DNA of 64,000 nucleotides from positions 1 to 64,000 of the forward strand of contig MAAR01000017.1 of assembly GCA_002162765.1 (NCBI GenBank), written 5' to 3'. The notes below the pieces were generated by a model, which was not told the origin of the DNA, ran no database searches, and saw nothing but the letters and a program-made list of their open reading frames with translations. Source of the DNA: Flavobacteriales bacterium 34_180_T64 (lineage in GTDB: Bacteria > Bacteroidota > Bacteroidia > Flavobacteriales > Flavobacteriaceae). Each line of letters opens with the position of its first letter. Positions within the stretch are counted from its first letter, which is position 1. This document shows, in pieces, positions 8,854 through 17,622 of the stretch. The position numbers and the translations under genes were made by a program.

Positions 8854-10068
8854 TTGAAGAAGGGCGTTTATATATATAGTAATTTTAATTTTTCAGTAAA
8901 AAATGCTGGAGTAACACGAATGCTTTATTATGCCCAAGCACTCGCAAATAAAAATACTCAAGTTTATTTATTGACTTGCAGCTCTTCACCGATAAATCAT
9001 AATTCATTTATAGAGATTTACCCAAGCGTTTTTATCTTAAAAAATAATAATATAACCCAAAACTTTTTTGGAACTTTTAGATTTGTAATAAATTTATTTA
9101 AATTTTCGCAAGAATCAGTTTACGAAAAGTCCTTTATCTTCTACCCTTCTCCTCTTGTTTATTTAGAGATTATCGCGCTCTTTTATCTAAAAGTTATAAA
9201 AAAATGTTCTGTTTATTATGAACTCAATGAAGTTAGAAAATATTCGTCCACTTTTCATGAAAAAACTAGTTTAAAACATCCTAAGTACTCCATTAAAAAG
9301 ATAATCTATACATCTGTATTTTCAATTTTAGAATTTTTTCTTCGCTATTATGATGGACTCATATGTATTTCCACTTCTATCGAAACCTATGGTAAAAAAT
9401 TTAACCATTCTACAATTCGAATACCCATATTAACAAATCCAGATTTAAAAAAAGAACTTTCGAGTAATATTTATAGCAAAAAAGAATCCTTTAATATAGG
9501 ATTCTCTGGAAGTATACACCCAGTCAAAGAGAATTTATTAAATTTTTTTAAAGTACTTGGAGAACTTAATAAAAACAATTATGACTTCACTTTTAACTTG
9601 TGTGGACACATAAAAAAAGAACATTATAATTTATTATTGGAACAAATTGCAGAAGATTTTAATATTAAGGAACATATTAATTATTATGGAAATCTAAATG
9701 CAAAAGAATTATCTTCATTTTTAAATCAACAACAATTATTAGTTATTCCACGAGGATATACGCTTCAAAATAATTTTGGGTTCTCCACCAAACTTTCAGA
9801 TTATTTAGATTATGGAAAACTTATTTTAGTAACTGATATAAGTGATAATAAGCTTTTTATTAAAGATGGTTTAAATGGATTTATTGTACCAGCTGATGAT
9901 AACGACAAAATGTATGATAAGCTAATATATATCATAAATAATTATGATAATATTTATGATGACATTCATAAAAACGCAAACGATACCTCGAGAAATAACT
10001 TCTATTATAGAAATTTTTATGAGGTGCTATTTAATTTTTTGTTTAAACCTGTAAGTCATAGTGCTTAA
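8854..10068 (+). CDS. Glycosyltransferase, GT4-like
   Basis: A 404-aa protein with the two-lobe GT-B layout. The N-lobe has SVKNAGVTRMLYYAQALA (donor and acceptor loop region) and the C-lobe has NIGFSGSIHPVKENL followed by GFSTKLSDYLDYGK, equivalent to the E-x7-E sugar-nucleotide region of GT4 enzymes. The start codon is TTG; the next Met is at residue 23, after the first conserved strand, so TTG is preferred. Its position directly after the FucNAc genes suggests, but does not prove, that it transfers L-FucNAc (compare WbuB-type enzymes). Codon use is even more AT-rich than that of its neighbours. Confidence 0.8.
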   Translation: MKKGVYIYSNFNFSVKNAGVTRMLYYAQALANKNTQVYLLTCSSSPINHNSFIEIYPSVFILKNNNITQNFFGTFRFVINLFKFSQESVYEKSFIFYPSPLVYLEIIALFYLKVIKKCSVYYELNEVRKYSSTFHEKTSLKHPKYSIKKIIYTSVFSILEFFLRYYDGLICISTSIETYGKKFNHSTIRIPILTNPDLKKELSSNIYSKKESFNIGFSGSIHPVKENLLNFFKVLGELNKNNYDFTFNLCGHIKKEHYNLLLEQIAEDFNIKEHINYYGNLNAKELSSFLNQQQLLVIPRGYTLQNNFGFSTKLSDYLDYGKLILVTDISDNKLFIKDGLNGFIVPADDNDKMYDKLIYIINNYDNIYDDIHKNANDTSRNNFYYRNFYEVLFNFLFKPVSHSA

Positions 10069-10144
10069 ACACCATATAACAAGGAAATAGTCATTAAAAA
10101 GCATGAAAATGTATGCGATGATTTAATGAGCCAATAGCCCTAAA

Positions 10145-11302
10145 ATGAAAAGAAAGAAAATATGTATTTTAACGATAAGCCTTAATATGGGTGGCGCTGA
10201 ACGTGTCATCAGTTTATTGTTAAAGCATTTGGTACATGACTACAATGTCACCCTCGTTCTTTTATCAGATGATATTGAATTTGATATCCCAAAAAACGTC
10301 ACTGTTCATGTGCTAGGTAAATCCAATATTCTTAAAAACAAACCACCCCATAGCAAGTTAAAAAACACTGTAATGTTTATATATAAGTATTACAAAATTG
10401 TAAAACGAGAAAAATTTGATATTGCGATGTCGTTTTTAGCGCTGCCAAATATAATAAACAGTATGATTGCCAATCATGTAAGCCATAAAGTTACACATAC
10501 TATTGTTAGTGAGCGCTGCTATCCTTCTGAAATGTACAAAAGTGGATGGTTTGCAATGAAAATGGCGAAGATTTTCTATCCGCTTTTTTACAATAAAAAT
10601 GATAGATTATTTTCAAATTCTGTGCATATCAATGAGGATTTAAAGAATAACTTCGGAATTAAAATTCCTATGAACGTTATTTATAATCCAATCGAGATAA
10701 TACACCCTAAACAATTCGAAGACACCTATAATGATAAAAATTCTTTTGTGATAATCAATGTAGGAAGTCATTCACATGCTAAAAATCAAGAATTAATTCT
10801 TAATGCATTAAGAACTCTCGACAATGATGTGTCACTTACAATTTTAGGAACAGGAAATCTTACACAAGATTTAAAAGACTATATCCAAACACATGAGATC
10901 GAAAATAAAATTACTATGCCAGGCAAAGTGAAGAATGTTGGCGAATATCTAATGGAAAGTGATTGTTTTATTTTGTCTTCTGTTACTGAAGGATTCCCTA
11001 ACGTATTACTAGAAGCTATGGCCATTGGTGTACCTGTCATTTCAACGAATTGTATGTCTGGTCCTTTAGAAATTCTTAATGATAACGAAACGGTACAAAT
11101 TGAAGAAGGCGAATTTTATCTTGCCAAATACGGTATTCTTATTAATGTAAATGATAATATTGCATTAACAAAAGCCATATTATCCTTTAAAGAGAATGAT
11201 GACTTGAGAAAAAAGTATAGCGATTTAGGGTTTCAAAAAGCGAATATGTATGATCTTCCTGAGATATACAAACAAGTAAAATTATTAATTGATAATGAAT
11301 AA
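10145..11302 (+). CDS. Glycosyltransferase family 4
   Basis: A 385-aa GT-B enzyme. Near the N-terminus ISLNMGGAERVISLLLKHL is the typical GT4 glycine-rich loop; in the C-lobe come IINVGSHSHAKNQELIL, then SSVTEGFPNVLLEAMAIGVPVI, which holds the E-x7-E motif that binds the nucleotide sugar. It should add one sugar of the repeat unit on the cytoplasmic face of the membrane. A 76-base gap precedes it, the longest between 2.7 and 16 kb, and it has no clear promoter. Donor and linkage cannot be predicted. Confidence 0.9.
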   Translation: MKRKKICILTISLNMGGAERVISLLLKHLVHDYNVTLVLLSDDIEFDIPKNVTVHVLGKSNILKNKPPHSKLKNTVMFIYKYYKIVKREKFDIAMSFLALPNIINSMIANHVSHKVTHTIVSERCYPSEMYKSGWFAMKMAKIFYPLFYNKNDRLFSNSVHINEDLKNNFGIKIPMNVIYNPIEIIHPKQFEDTYNDKNSFVIINVGSHSHAKNQELILNALRTLDNDVSLTILGTGNLTQDLKDYIQTHEIENKITMPGKVKNVGEYLMESDCFILSSVTEGFPNVLLEAMAIGVPVISTNCMSGPLEILNDNETVQIEEGEFYLAKYGILINVNDNIALTKAILSFKENDDLRKKYSDLGFQKANMYDLPEIYKQVKLLIDNE

Positions 11303-11307
11303 GTATT

Positions 11308-13203
11308 ATGTGCGGAATTAATGGTGTCATATTTAAATCTGAACAAGAGATAAATACCATAAAGCAAACGCTTACGCAAATGAACAATCTTATTATTCAT
11401 CGTGGGCCAGATGATGATGGTGTCTATTTGAAAAGTAATTCTGGTTATACTGTTGCCATGGGAATGCGTCGTTTGTCTATTATTGATTTAAGTACTGGAG
11501 ATCAACCAATGTACTCTCAAGACAAAAACATTGGCATTGTCTTTAATGGCGAGATTTACAATTTCCAAATACTTAAACAAGAACTTAAAGAAAAAGGTGT
11601 ACTGTTTTCAACAACGAGCGATACAGAAGTAATCCTAAGACTTTATGAAACTTATGGTACAGATTGTTTTGCAATGCTTGATGGGATGTTTGGATTAAGC
11701 ATTCATGACTACAATAAACACAAACTTTACATTGCTAGAGATTTCTTTGGTGAAAAACCAGTATACTACACACATACAAAGGAACATTTTTATTGGGCTT
11801 CAGAATTAAAATCTATTATAAAAAGTCTTCCAATAAAACCAGACATTTGTAACGAAGGGCTAAACTTGTTTTTCAGGCTTACATATATTCCAGCGCCATT
11901 TACTATTTATGAAGACATTTATAAACTAGAACCTAATAATTATATAGAATACGATTTAGAAACATTTGAGTTCAGAATACATTCCATTCATGATACTCAA
12001 GCGCAAACAAAATCAAACTTATCATTTGAAGATGCTCAAAAAATAGTAAGAGACAAAGTTTACAAAAGTGTTGAAAGTCGTTCTATTTCTGATGTGCCTT
12101 TAGGAACCTTTCTCTCTGGTGGCGTAGATTCTTCAATTGTTTCATACTGTTTAGCTGACATGAATGATACAAAAATTGATACCTTTTCAATTGGTTTTGA
12201 AAAAACATCATATGATGAAACGGACAAGTCTCGTGTTGTTGCGAAACTTATCAATAGTAATCATCATGAATTTGTAATAAATGAATCAGACCTAAACCAG
12301 AATATTGATGAAATTTTATTGAATTTCGATGAACCTTTTGCTGATTCATCTTCTCTCCCAACCTATTTAGTGTCTAACAAAACTAAAGCTCACGTAAAAG
12401 TTGCATTAACTGGTGATGGTGGTGATGAAGTTTTTGGAGGCTATAACAAGTATTATATTGGAAAAATTAATAGTAGATATACTAATATGGTTCCAGAATT
12501 TGCGCATAATCAAATCAGTAAGTTGTCCACAACTTTACTTAAACGAAAAGACGATAATAGAGGCTTCAAGTATAAGCTAAATAAGATGATCAATGCCATT
12601 GATTATAGTGATGGCTATTATTGGGATATTATTTCATTGGGTTTTGAAACCAATGATATCAATACATTGCTAAACTCTGATTATCAGAAGCATGACGTTT
12701 TTGATTACTATAAAGAAAAAACAAATATAACAAACCCAAAATCGCTGAATGACTTTAGAACAATTGACAGACATTTAAGCCTTGAAGGTGATATGCTGGT
12801 AAAGGTAGACAGAACAAGTATGCTAAATTCTTTAGAGTGTAGATCTCCTTTCTTAAACAGAGAGTTGTTTGAATTCACTATGAGTTTACCTGAAAATTAC
12901 TTACTTAACAAATGGAGCAAAAAACACATTTTAAAAGCATCATTTAAAGATGTGTTTCCAGAAGGCTTCCTTGAAAAATCCAAACGAGGATTCGGTGTTC
13001 CTGTTGGAGATTGGCTTCGAAATGGGTTAAATCAAGAACTTCTTGAGTATAGTAATGCTAAGTTTTTGAACAGTCAAGGTATTTTTAATACAACTGCAAT
13101 TATTGAGCTTGTTCAGAACCATTTAACCGGAAAAAAAGATAGCACGTTTAAGGTTTGGGCTTATTTCTGTTTTCAAAAATGGTATATGAAAAATTACAAA
13201 TAA
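11308..13203 (+). CDS. asnB: Asparagine synthase-like glutamine amidotransferase
   Basis: A 631-aa protein with the complete AsnB architecture. The class II glutaminase domain begins MCGINGVIF, so Cys2 is available as the N-terminal nucleophile, and RGPDDDG follows. The synthetase domain has the PP-loop ATP site LSGGVDSS near residue 268 and the DGGDEVFGGY block. In free-standing form it would make asparagine from aspartate. Inside a polysaccharide locus such proteins (WbpS-like) are often thought to amidate uronic acids or other carboxyl groups of the glycan. It is spaced 5-8 bases from its neighbours and clearly belongs to the operon. Confidence 0.9.
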   Translation: MCGINGVIFKSEQEINTIKQTLTQMNNLIIHRGPDDDGVYLKSNSGYTVAMGMRRLSIIDLSTGDQPMYSQDKNIGIVFNGEIYNFQILKQELKEKGVLFSTTSDTEVILRLYETYGTDCFAMLDGMFGLSIHDYNKHKLYIARDFFGEKPVYYTHTKEHFYWASELKSIIKSLPIKPDICNEGLNLFFRLTYIPAPFTIYEDIYKLEPNNYIEYDLETFEFRIHSIHDTQAQTKSNLSFEDAQKIVRDKVYKSVESRSISDVPLGTFLSGGVDSSIVSYCLADMNDTKIDTFSIGFEKTSYDETDKSRVVAKLINSNHHEFVINESDLNQNIDEILLNFDEPFADSSSLPTYLVSNKTKAHVKVALTGDGGDEVFGGYNKYYIGKINSRYTNMVPEFAHNQISKLSTTLLKRKDDNRGFKYKLNKMINAIDYSDGYYWDIISLGFETNDINTLLNSDYQKHDVFDYYKEKTNITNPKSLNDFRTIDRHLSLEGDMLVKVDRTSMLNSLECRSPFLNRELFEFTMSLPENYLLNKWSKKHILKASFKDVFPEGFLEKSKRGFGVPVGDWLRNGLNQELLEYSNAKFLNSQGIFNTTAIIELVQNHLTGKKDSTFKVWAYFCFQKWYMKNYK

Positions 13204-13210
13204 TAAAACT

Positions 13211-14359
13211 TTGAAAAAACTCATACGTATTACAACGGTTCCCTCCTCTTTAAGAACACTCTTAAAAGGGCAACATCGTTTTATGAGTCAGTATTTTGAA
13301 GTTATTGGTGTTTCTAGTGCAGGTGATGCACTTCATGAAGTAAGACAAAATGAAGGCATAGAAACAAAGGCTATAGAAATGACCCGAACAATCACACCGA
13401 TAAAAGATTTGAAAGCTACTTACCTACTCTATAAGTTGTTTAAAAAAGAAAAACCGCACATTGTTCACACACATACACCAAAAGCTGGCACTGTAGGCAT
13501 GCTAGCTGCTAAATTAGCTGGCGTTCCACATCGATTTCATACGATAGCTGGTTTACCTCTTTTAGAAGTTACTGGAGCTAAACGAAAATTATTAGATGTC
13601 GTCGAAAAGTTCACATATTCCTGTGCTACTCAAATTTTGCCTAATTCATATGGTTTAGAAAAAATCATCCTAAAAAACAATTATACAAAAGCGTCAAAGT
13701 TAAATGTTATTGGCAAAGGAAGTTCTAACGGAATTGATACCAATCACTATGATCAAAAATTAGTAGGTTTTCAACAAAGAGAAGACTTAAAAAAGGAGCT
13801 GCAAATTCTAGACAATGATCTGGTCTTTATATTCATTGGTCGTATAGTTAAAGATAAAGGCATTAACGAGTTAGTACAAGCTTTTAATATACTATCAAAA
13901 TCAAATGCTAATACCAAATTATTATTAGTTGGTCCACGAGAAAACCACTTGGATCCGTTATTACAAGCTACTGAAACACTAATTCTTGAAAATAAGCAAA
14001 TAGTAGCAGTCGGAGTTATAAAAGATATAAGACCTTATGTGGCAATATCACATGTACTAACTTTTCCTAGCTATCGCGAAGGGTTTCCAAATGTTGTTTT
14101 GCAAGCAAGTTGTATGGAGTTACCATGTATAGTATCAAATATAAATGGATGTAACGAAATTATTGAAGATTATAAAAATGGTATAATCATTCCTGTAAAA
14201 AACGTACAAGCCTTAACAGATGCAATGCAATATATGATTGACAACCCTGATAAACGAAATGCTATGGTTGCACATACGAGATTAAGAATTATTGAATGCT
14301 ATCAAAGGGAATATGTATGGAATGAACTTTTAAGAACCTATAAAAGTTTAGACCAATGA
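13211..14359 (+). CDS. Glycosyltransferase family 4, acting next to the initiating transferase
   Basis: A 382-aa GT-B protein. KPHIVHTHTPKAGTVGMLAA in the N-lobe and IFIGRIVKDKGINELV, then PSYREGFPNVVLQASCMELP in the C-lobe, are GT4 hallmarks. The HTHTPKAGT segment is typical of enzymes that extend undecaprenyl-linked diNAcBac or QuiNAc-type sugars (PglA/WbpZ-like). The start is TTG, the first codon of the conserved strand MKKLIRITTV. Its last 4 bases overlap the PglC-type transferase gene, so it probably adds the second sugar on the lipid carrier. Confidence 0.87.
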   Translation: MKKLIRITTVPSSLRTLLKGQHRFMSQYFEVIGVSSAGDALHEVRQNEGIETKAIEMTRTITPIKDLKATYLLYKLFKKEKPHIVHTHTPKAGTVGMLAAKLAGVPHRFHTIAGLPLLEVTGAKRKLLDVVEKFTYSCATQILPNSYGLEKIILKNNYTKASKLNVIGKGSSNGIDTNHYDQKLVGFQQREDLKKELQILDNDLVFIFIGRIVKDKGINELVQAFNILSKSNANTKLLLVGPRENHLDPLLQATETLILENKQIVAVGVIKDIRPYVAISHVLTFPSYREGFPNVVLQASCMELPCIVSNINGCNEIIEDYKNGIIIPVKNVQALTDAMQYMIDNPDKRNAMVAHTRLRIIECYQREYVWNELLRTYKSLDQ

Positions 14360-14982
14360 AGATATATAAAAACTACATAAAACGGGTTTTTGATTTTATT
14401 GCTGCAAGTTTTGGCTTTATTCTTTTATTTCCAGTTTTTGTGGTTGTTTGGATTATATTAATGCTAAAGAATAACGGGAGCGCTTTCTTTTATCAAGAAA
14501 GGCCTGGGAAAAATGAACACGTCTTTAAAATCATTAAGTTTAAAACTATGAATGATAAAACGGATGCCAATGGAGTACTGTTACCTCCTTCTGAAAGGAT
14601 AACAAAAACGGGCCTCTTTGTTAGAAAATATTCTTTAGATGAAATTCCTCAACTTATTAATGTCATTAAAGGCGACATGAGTCTGATTGGACCTAGACCT
14701 CTGCTAATTCGATATCTACCTCGCTACAATGAATTTCAAAAACAACGCCACTTAATTAAACCTGGAATTACAGGATGGGCTCAAGTAAATGGAAGAAATG
14801 CCATAAGTTGGGAAGAAAAATTTGAATATGATGTGTGGTATATAAAAAAACTCTCCTTTTTATTAGATATAAAAATCTTATTTTTAACCCTCTATAAAGT
14901 CTTTAAAAAAGATGGAATTTATAGTGTAGAAAATGATATTGTTCCAGATTTTACTGGAACCGAACCAAAGCAAAATCAATAA
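14356..14982 (+). CDS. Undecaprenyl-phosphate phosphoglycosyltransferase, PglC-like
   Basis: A 208-aa monotopic phosphoglycosyltransferase containing only the catalytic core. A hydrophobic re-entrant segment at residues 11-35 is followed by FYQERPGKNE, FKIIKFKTM, the SLDEIPQLINVIKGDMSLIGPRP stretch with its catalytic Asp-Glu pair, and KPGITGWAQVNGRNAISWEEK. It transfers a sugar-1-phosphate to undecaprenyl phosphate and so starts repeat-unit assembly on the inner face of the inner membrane. The short PglC-like form, together with the PglF-like dehydratase and aminotransferase further downstream, suggests a bacillosamine- or QuiNAc4N-type sugar as substrate. Confidence 0.92.
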   Translation: MKIYKNYIKRVFDFIAASFGFILLFPVFVVVWIILMLKNNGSAFFYQERPGKNEHVFKIIKFKTMNDKTDANGVLLPPSERITKTGLFVRKYSLDEIPQLINVIKGDMSLIGPRPLLIRYLPRYNEFQKQRHLIKPGITGWAQVNGRNAISWEEKFEYDVWYIKKLSFLLDIKILFLTLYKVFKKDGIYSVENDIVPDFTGTEPKQNQ

Positions 14983-16005
14983 ATGGCTATTAATATTCTT
15001 TTTACTTGCGCTGGACGACGCAATTATTTAATTAATTATTTTAAAGAAGCAATTAAAGGTCAAGGTGAAATATTTGCTGTTGACATGAGTCTTTCAGCGC
15101 CTGCACTAGTAGATGCTGACAAGGCAATTTTAGCTCCAAATATTTATGATGATACTTATATTCCGGTATTAAAAAGCATACTAATAGAAAACAATATCAA
15201 TGCGGTAATCTCTTTAAATGATTTAGAACTGCCAATACTTTCAAAACATAAAAATGAACTAGAGGCTACTGGAGCTAAAGTGATTATTTCTAGTGAACAT
15301 GTTATAGATATCGCCTTCGATAAAATTGAAACCTTTAAGTTTTTAAACAGTATTGGGTTAAAATCACCCCAAACTTTTACAAACATTAAAGAAGTGGAAC
15401 TAGCTATAAATAACGGAGTCCTACATTTCCCCTTAGTTGTTAAACCGCGCTGGGGAAGTGCATCCATAGGTATAGATTTTCCTGAAACATTAGAAGAATT
15501 GAATCTAGCTTTTAAGTTACAGCAACTAAAACTTAAACGATCGATTCTAAATACAGCTAGTGCTCACGATATTAATAATGCGATACTCATTCAAGAAAAA
15601 ATGAACGGTATAGAATATGGTATGGATGTCGTTAATGATTTTGAAGGTAATTATTACGGCACTTTTGTTAGAGAAAAAATAAGTATGCGTTCTGGAGAAA
15701 CAGATAAAGCAATGTCTGTAATTGATGACCGTTTTGATAGTATTGGTCGTATAATTTCTGAACATTTAAAACATGTTGGAAGTTTAGATTGTGATGTTTT
15801 TGTGGCAAACGACGAGTTATATATTCTTGAGCTAAATCCTAGATTTGGAGGAGGTTATCCGTTTTCACATGAAGCAGGAATTAATACTGCAGCCATATAT
15901 ATTGAATGGTTAAAAGGAAACACTTCAATAGAAAAATTCAATACATATAAGGCAGGTGTGCATTTTTCAAAATGTGATAGAATGCTTAAAATTAAGCCTA
16001 GCTAA
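14983..16005 (+). CDS. ATP-grasp ligase in polysaccharide locus
   Basis: A 340-aa protein with a pre-ATP-grasp Rossmann-like domain starting MAINILFTCAGRRNYLINYF and a CarB/PylC-like ATP-grasp domain. FPLVVKPRWGSASIGI forms the lysine- and glycine-rich ATP loop, and LYILELNPRFGGGYPF carries the magnesium-binding Glu and Asn. It should activate a carboxylate with ATP and join it to an amine or thiol. No gap separates it from the PglC-type gene. A likely but unproven role is ligation of an amino acid or other acid to a sugar of the repeat unit. Its 3' end overlaps the minus-strand acyltransferase gene by 8 bases. Confidence 0.82.
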   Translation: MAINILFTCAGRRNYLINYFKEAIKGQGEIFAVDMSLSAPALVDADKAILAPNIYDDTYIPVLKSILIENNINAVISLNDLELPILSKHKNELEATGAKVIISSEHVIDIAFDKIETFKFLNSIGLKSPQTFTNIKEVELAINNGVLHFPLVVKPRWGSASIGIDFPETLEELNLAFKLQQLKLKRSILNTASAHDINNAILIQEKMNGIEYGMDVVNDFEGNYYGTFVREKISMRSGETDKAMSVIDDRFDSIGRIISEHLKHVGSLDCDVFVANDELYILELNPRFGGGYPFSHEAGINTAAIYIEWLKGNTSIEKFNTYKAGVHFSKCDRMLKIKPS

Positions 16006-17239
16006 AGGTGATTTTTTGAGATTTCTTACTTCCCGAAATAACGAATTCTTTTTTGTTCAATAAACTTTGGAATACTTTAATGTTATCAGCCGATTCGGGA
16101 TTAGCAAACAAAAACGTATTTATAAGTTGAGCTAGATAAATGTATGATTCTGTATTATATTTAATTCTAGAATATTGCGACTCATCAACACTTTCCAATG
16201 ATTCATATATTAGTCCATCGTAAATAGTCGCTATTTTTCTACTACCCGTTAATTTAAAAATAGTTTTACGATAGAATTTAAAAATATTTTTATTTCTCAA
16301 ATACAATTTAAACTTAAAATACCGCTCGACTAGATTTGCTATAGAACGTGATTTAAGTGATTGGGAATCATAAAAAATATGATATTCAAAATCATATTCT
16401 AAATTTCCCCATTTACGTTTATAATCAAAATCCCCTTTTGAAAAGTCTGAAAATTTATAATTATTTTCAAAACACCACTCCAACAGTTTTATAATTGATA
16501 TTTTACCAATACTAAATTTATAATAATCAGGATCGAAGACCGTAATGGTTTCAAATAAAACATCTTCTGAATGAAAATTAAGAGTCATCCCAATTGGAGC
16601 ACTTTCATTATAGATAATAAGCATTGACGCCTTTTTTTCTTTAAGCATTTCAAACACCAACTCTTTATAATAGCTCCATTTTTCTTTACTTAAATGATGG
16701 TAATTAGTTTTCTTACCTGCAAAACGTTTATTCAAGAGTTCATAAAATTTCTTAAATGCAATATCAAAATCTCTTTGTGAAATTTGGCCATGTAAAAACG
16801 AATATTTAATATTAAAACATGTTTCTAATTTTCTTTGATTAGATCTAAACTCTCTCCTGTTTTTTGAACTAAAGCGCATATTTATATATTCTGCAGCTGA
16901 ATTTGCTTGAGAGAGATCCATTAAAAAACCTTTGTATTGAAATACTTTTTTCAATCGCAACGATGAATCTTTTGAAACTTTAAATGATTCTATATCAAAA
17001 TATGCTGGAACATCATAAACCAAAAATGTTTTACCCTTATAATCTTGGTGTTCAGCTTCTACGGTATAAAAAACACCCTTTGTTAAATTTTCACCAACAT
17101 TTATAAATAATGGCAAATAGGAATGCTTAATGAAATTTACTCCTTTTATAGAATTAAATTCATTAATCTGTTTTCCCTTAGAAAAATGCCGTGACCAAAT
17201 AGTTTCAAAAGTTGAAGATGTAAATGGGTTATATTTCAT
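15998..17239 (-). CDS. BioF2/FemAB-like GNAT-fold acyltransferase
   Basis: A 413-aa soluble protein of the BioF2-like (CelD/FemAB-related) acetyltransferase type. The fold signature is the second half: LIIYNESAPIGMTLNFHSEDVLFETITVFDPDY, then KISIIKLLEWCFENNYKFSDFSKGDFDYKRKWG, the conserved tail of this family; only short parts are given here as landmarks at about residues 200-285. It would transfer an acyl or aminoacyl group to an amine. It is the only minus-strand gene in the locus and converges on the ATP-grasp gene with an 8-base overlap. It may decorate the amino sugar made by the downstream aminotransferase; this is inference from context. Confidence 0.7.
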   Translation of the reverse strand: MKYNPFTSSTFETIWSRHFSKGKQINEFNSIKGVNFIKHSYLPLFINVGENLTKGVFYTVEAEHQDYKGKTFLVYDVPAYFDIESFKVSKDSSLRLKKVFQYKGFLMDLSQANSAAEYINMRFSSKNRREFRSNQRKLETCFNIKYSFLHGQISQRDFDIAFKKFYELLNKRFAGKKTNYHHLSKEKWSYYKELVFEMLKEKKASMLIIYNESAPIGMTLNFHSEDVLFETITVFDPDYYKFSIGKISIIKLLEWCFENNYKFSDFSKGDFDYKRKWGNLEYDFEYHIFYDSQSLKSRSIANLVERYFKFKLYLRNKNIFKFYRKTIFKLTGSRKIATIYDGLIYESLESVDESQYSRIKYNTESYIYLAQLINTFLFANPESADNIKVFQSLLNKKEFVISGSKKSQKITFS

Positions 17240-17622
17240 TAAATGATATTGATCTTTTCACTTAAATTTAAGAACAAATGTAACATTTTGAAGGAGCAAA
17301 TGAATAAAAAATTTGAAAATAGATTGATTATAAACAACTTAATAGTATTTCGAATCTTTGAAATTAATCCTTGCAGTTTAGATGTTGTAATTGATGCTAT
17401 TGAATTAATATAACCGAAGAAAATTGTTTTTTATCGTGTTTATTTGGTTCGGAGCCATCGATTAGTGGATATTTAACCAGAATTTTTCGAATTAATTAAT
17501 TCATATTAACTTTATATTTATTTATATATTGTGTTTAAAATTAATAGTAAAATTTTATGTCCCAAGTCCCTCACTAGACAAGAGAATTGAATAGTAAATA
17601 AACTTACTTAACGGTTTTGATT
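17240..17622. other. Intergenic region inside the polysaccharide locus
   Basis: These 383 bases separate the minus-strand acyltransferase from the plus-strand aminotransferase, so both promoters should lie here. I see no full TTG/TAnnTTTG match. One small open frame at 17300-17413 (37 codons) has AAGGAG six bases before its ATG, unusual in this organism group. No repeats or hairpins stand out. Confidence 0.5.
17300..17413 (+). CDS. Possible 37-aa peptide with a Shine-Dalgarno-like leader
   Basis: ATG at 17300 opens 37 codons (it begins MNKKFENRLIINNLIVFRIF) ending at TAA 17411-17413. AAGGAG lies at 17291-17296, an ideal Shine-Dalgarno distance, although flavobacteria rarely rely on this sequence. 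The peptide has no recognisable domain. Composition does not separate it from chance, so this is a weak call. Confidence 0.2.
   Translation: MNKKFENRLIINNLIVFRIFEINPCSLDVVIDAIELI

Noticed and set aside
10069-10144. Gap between two glycosyltransferase genes with several ATG codons
   Set aside because: Frames are only 7 codons or so and there is no promoter or hairpin; treated as plain spacer.
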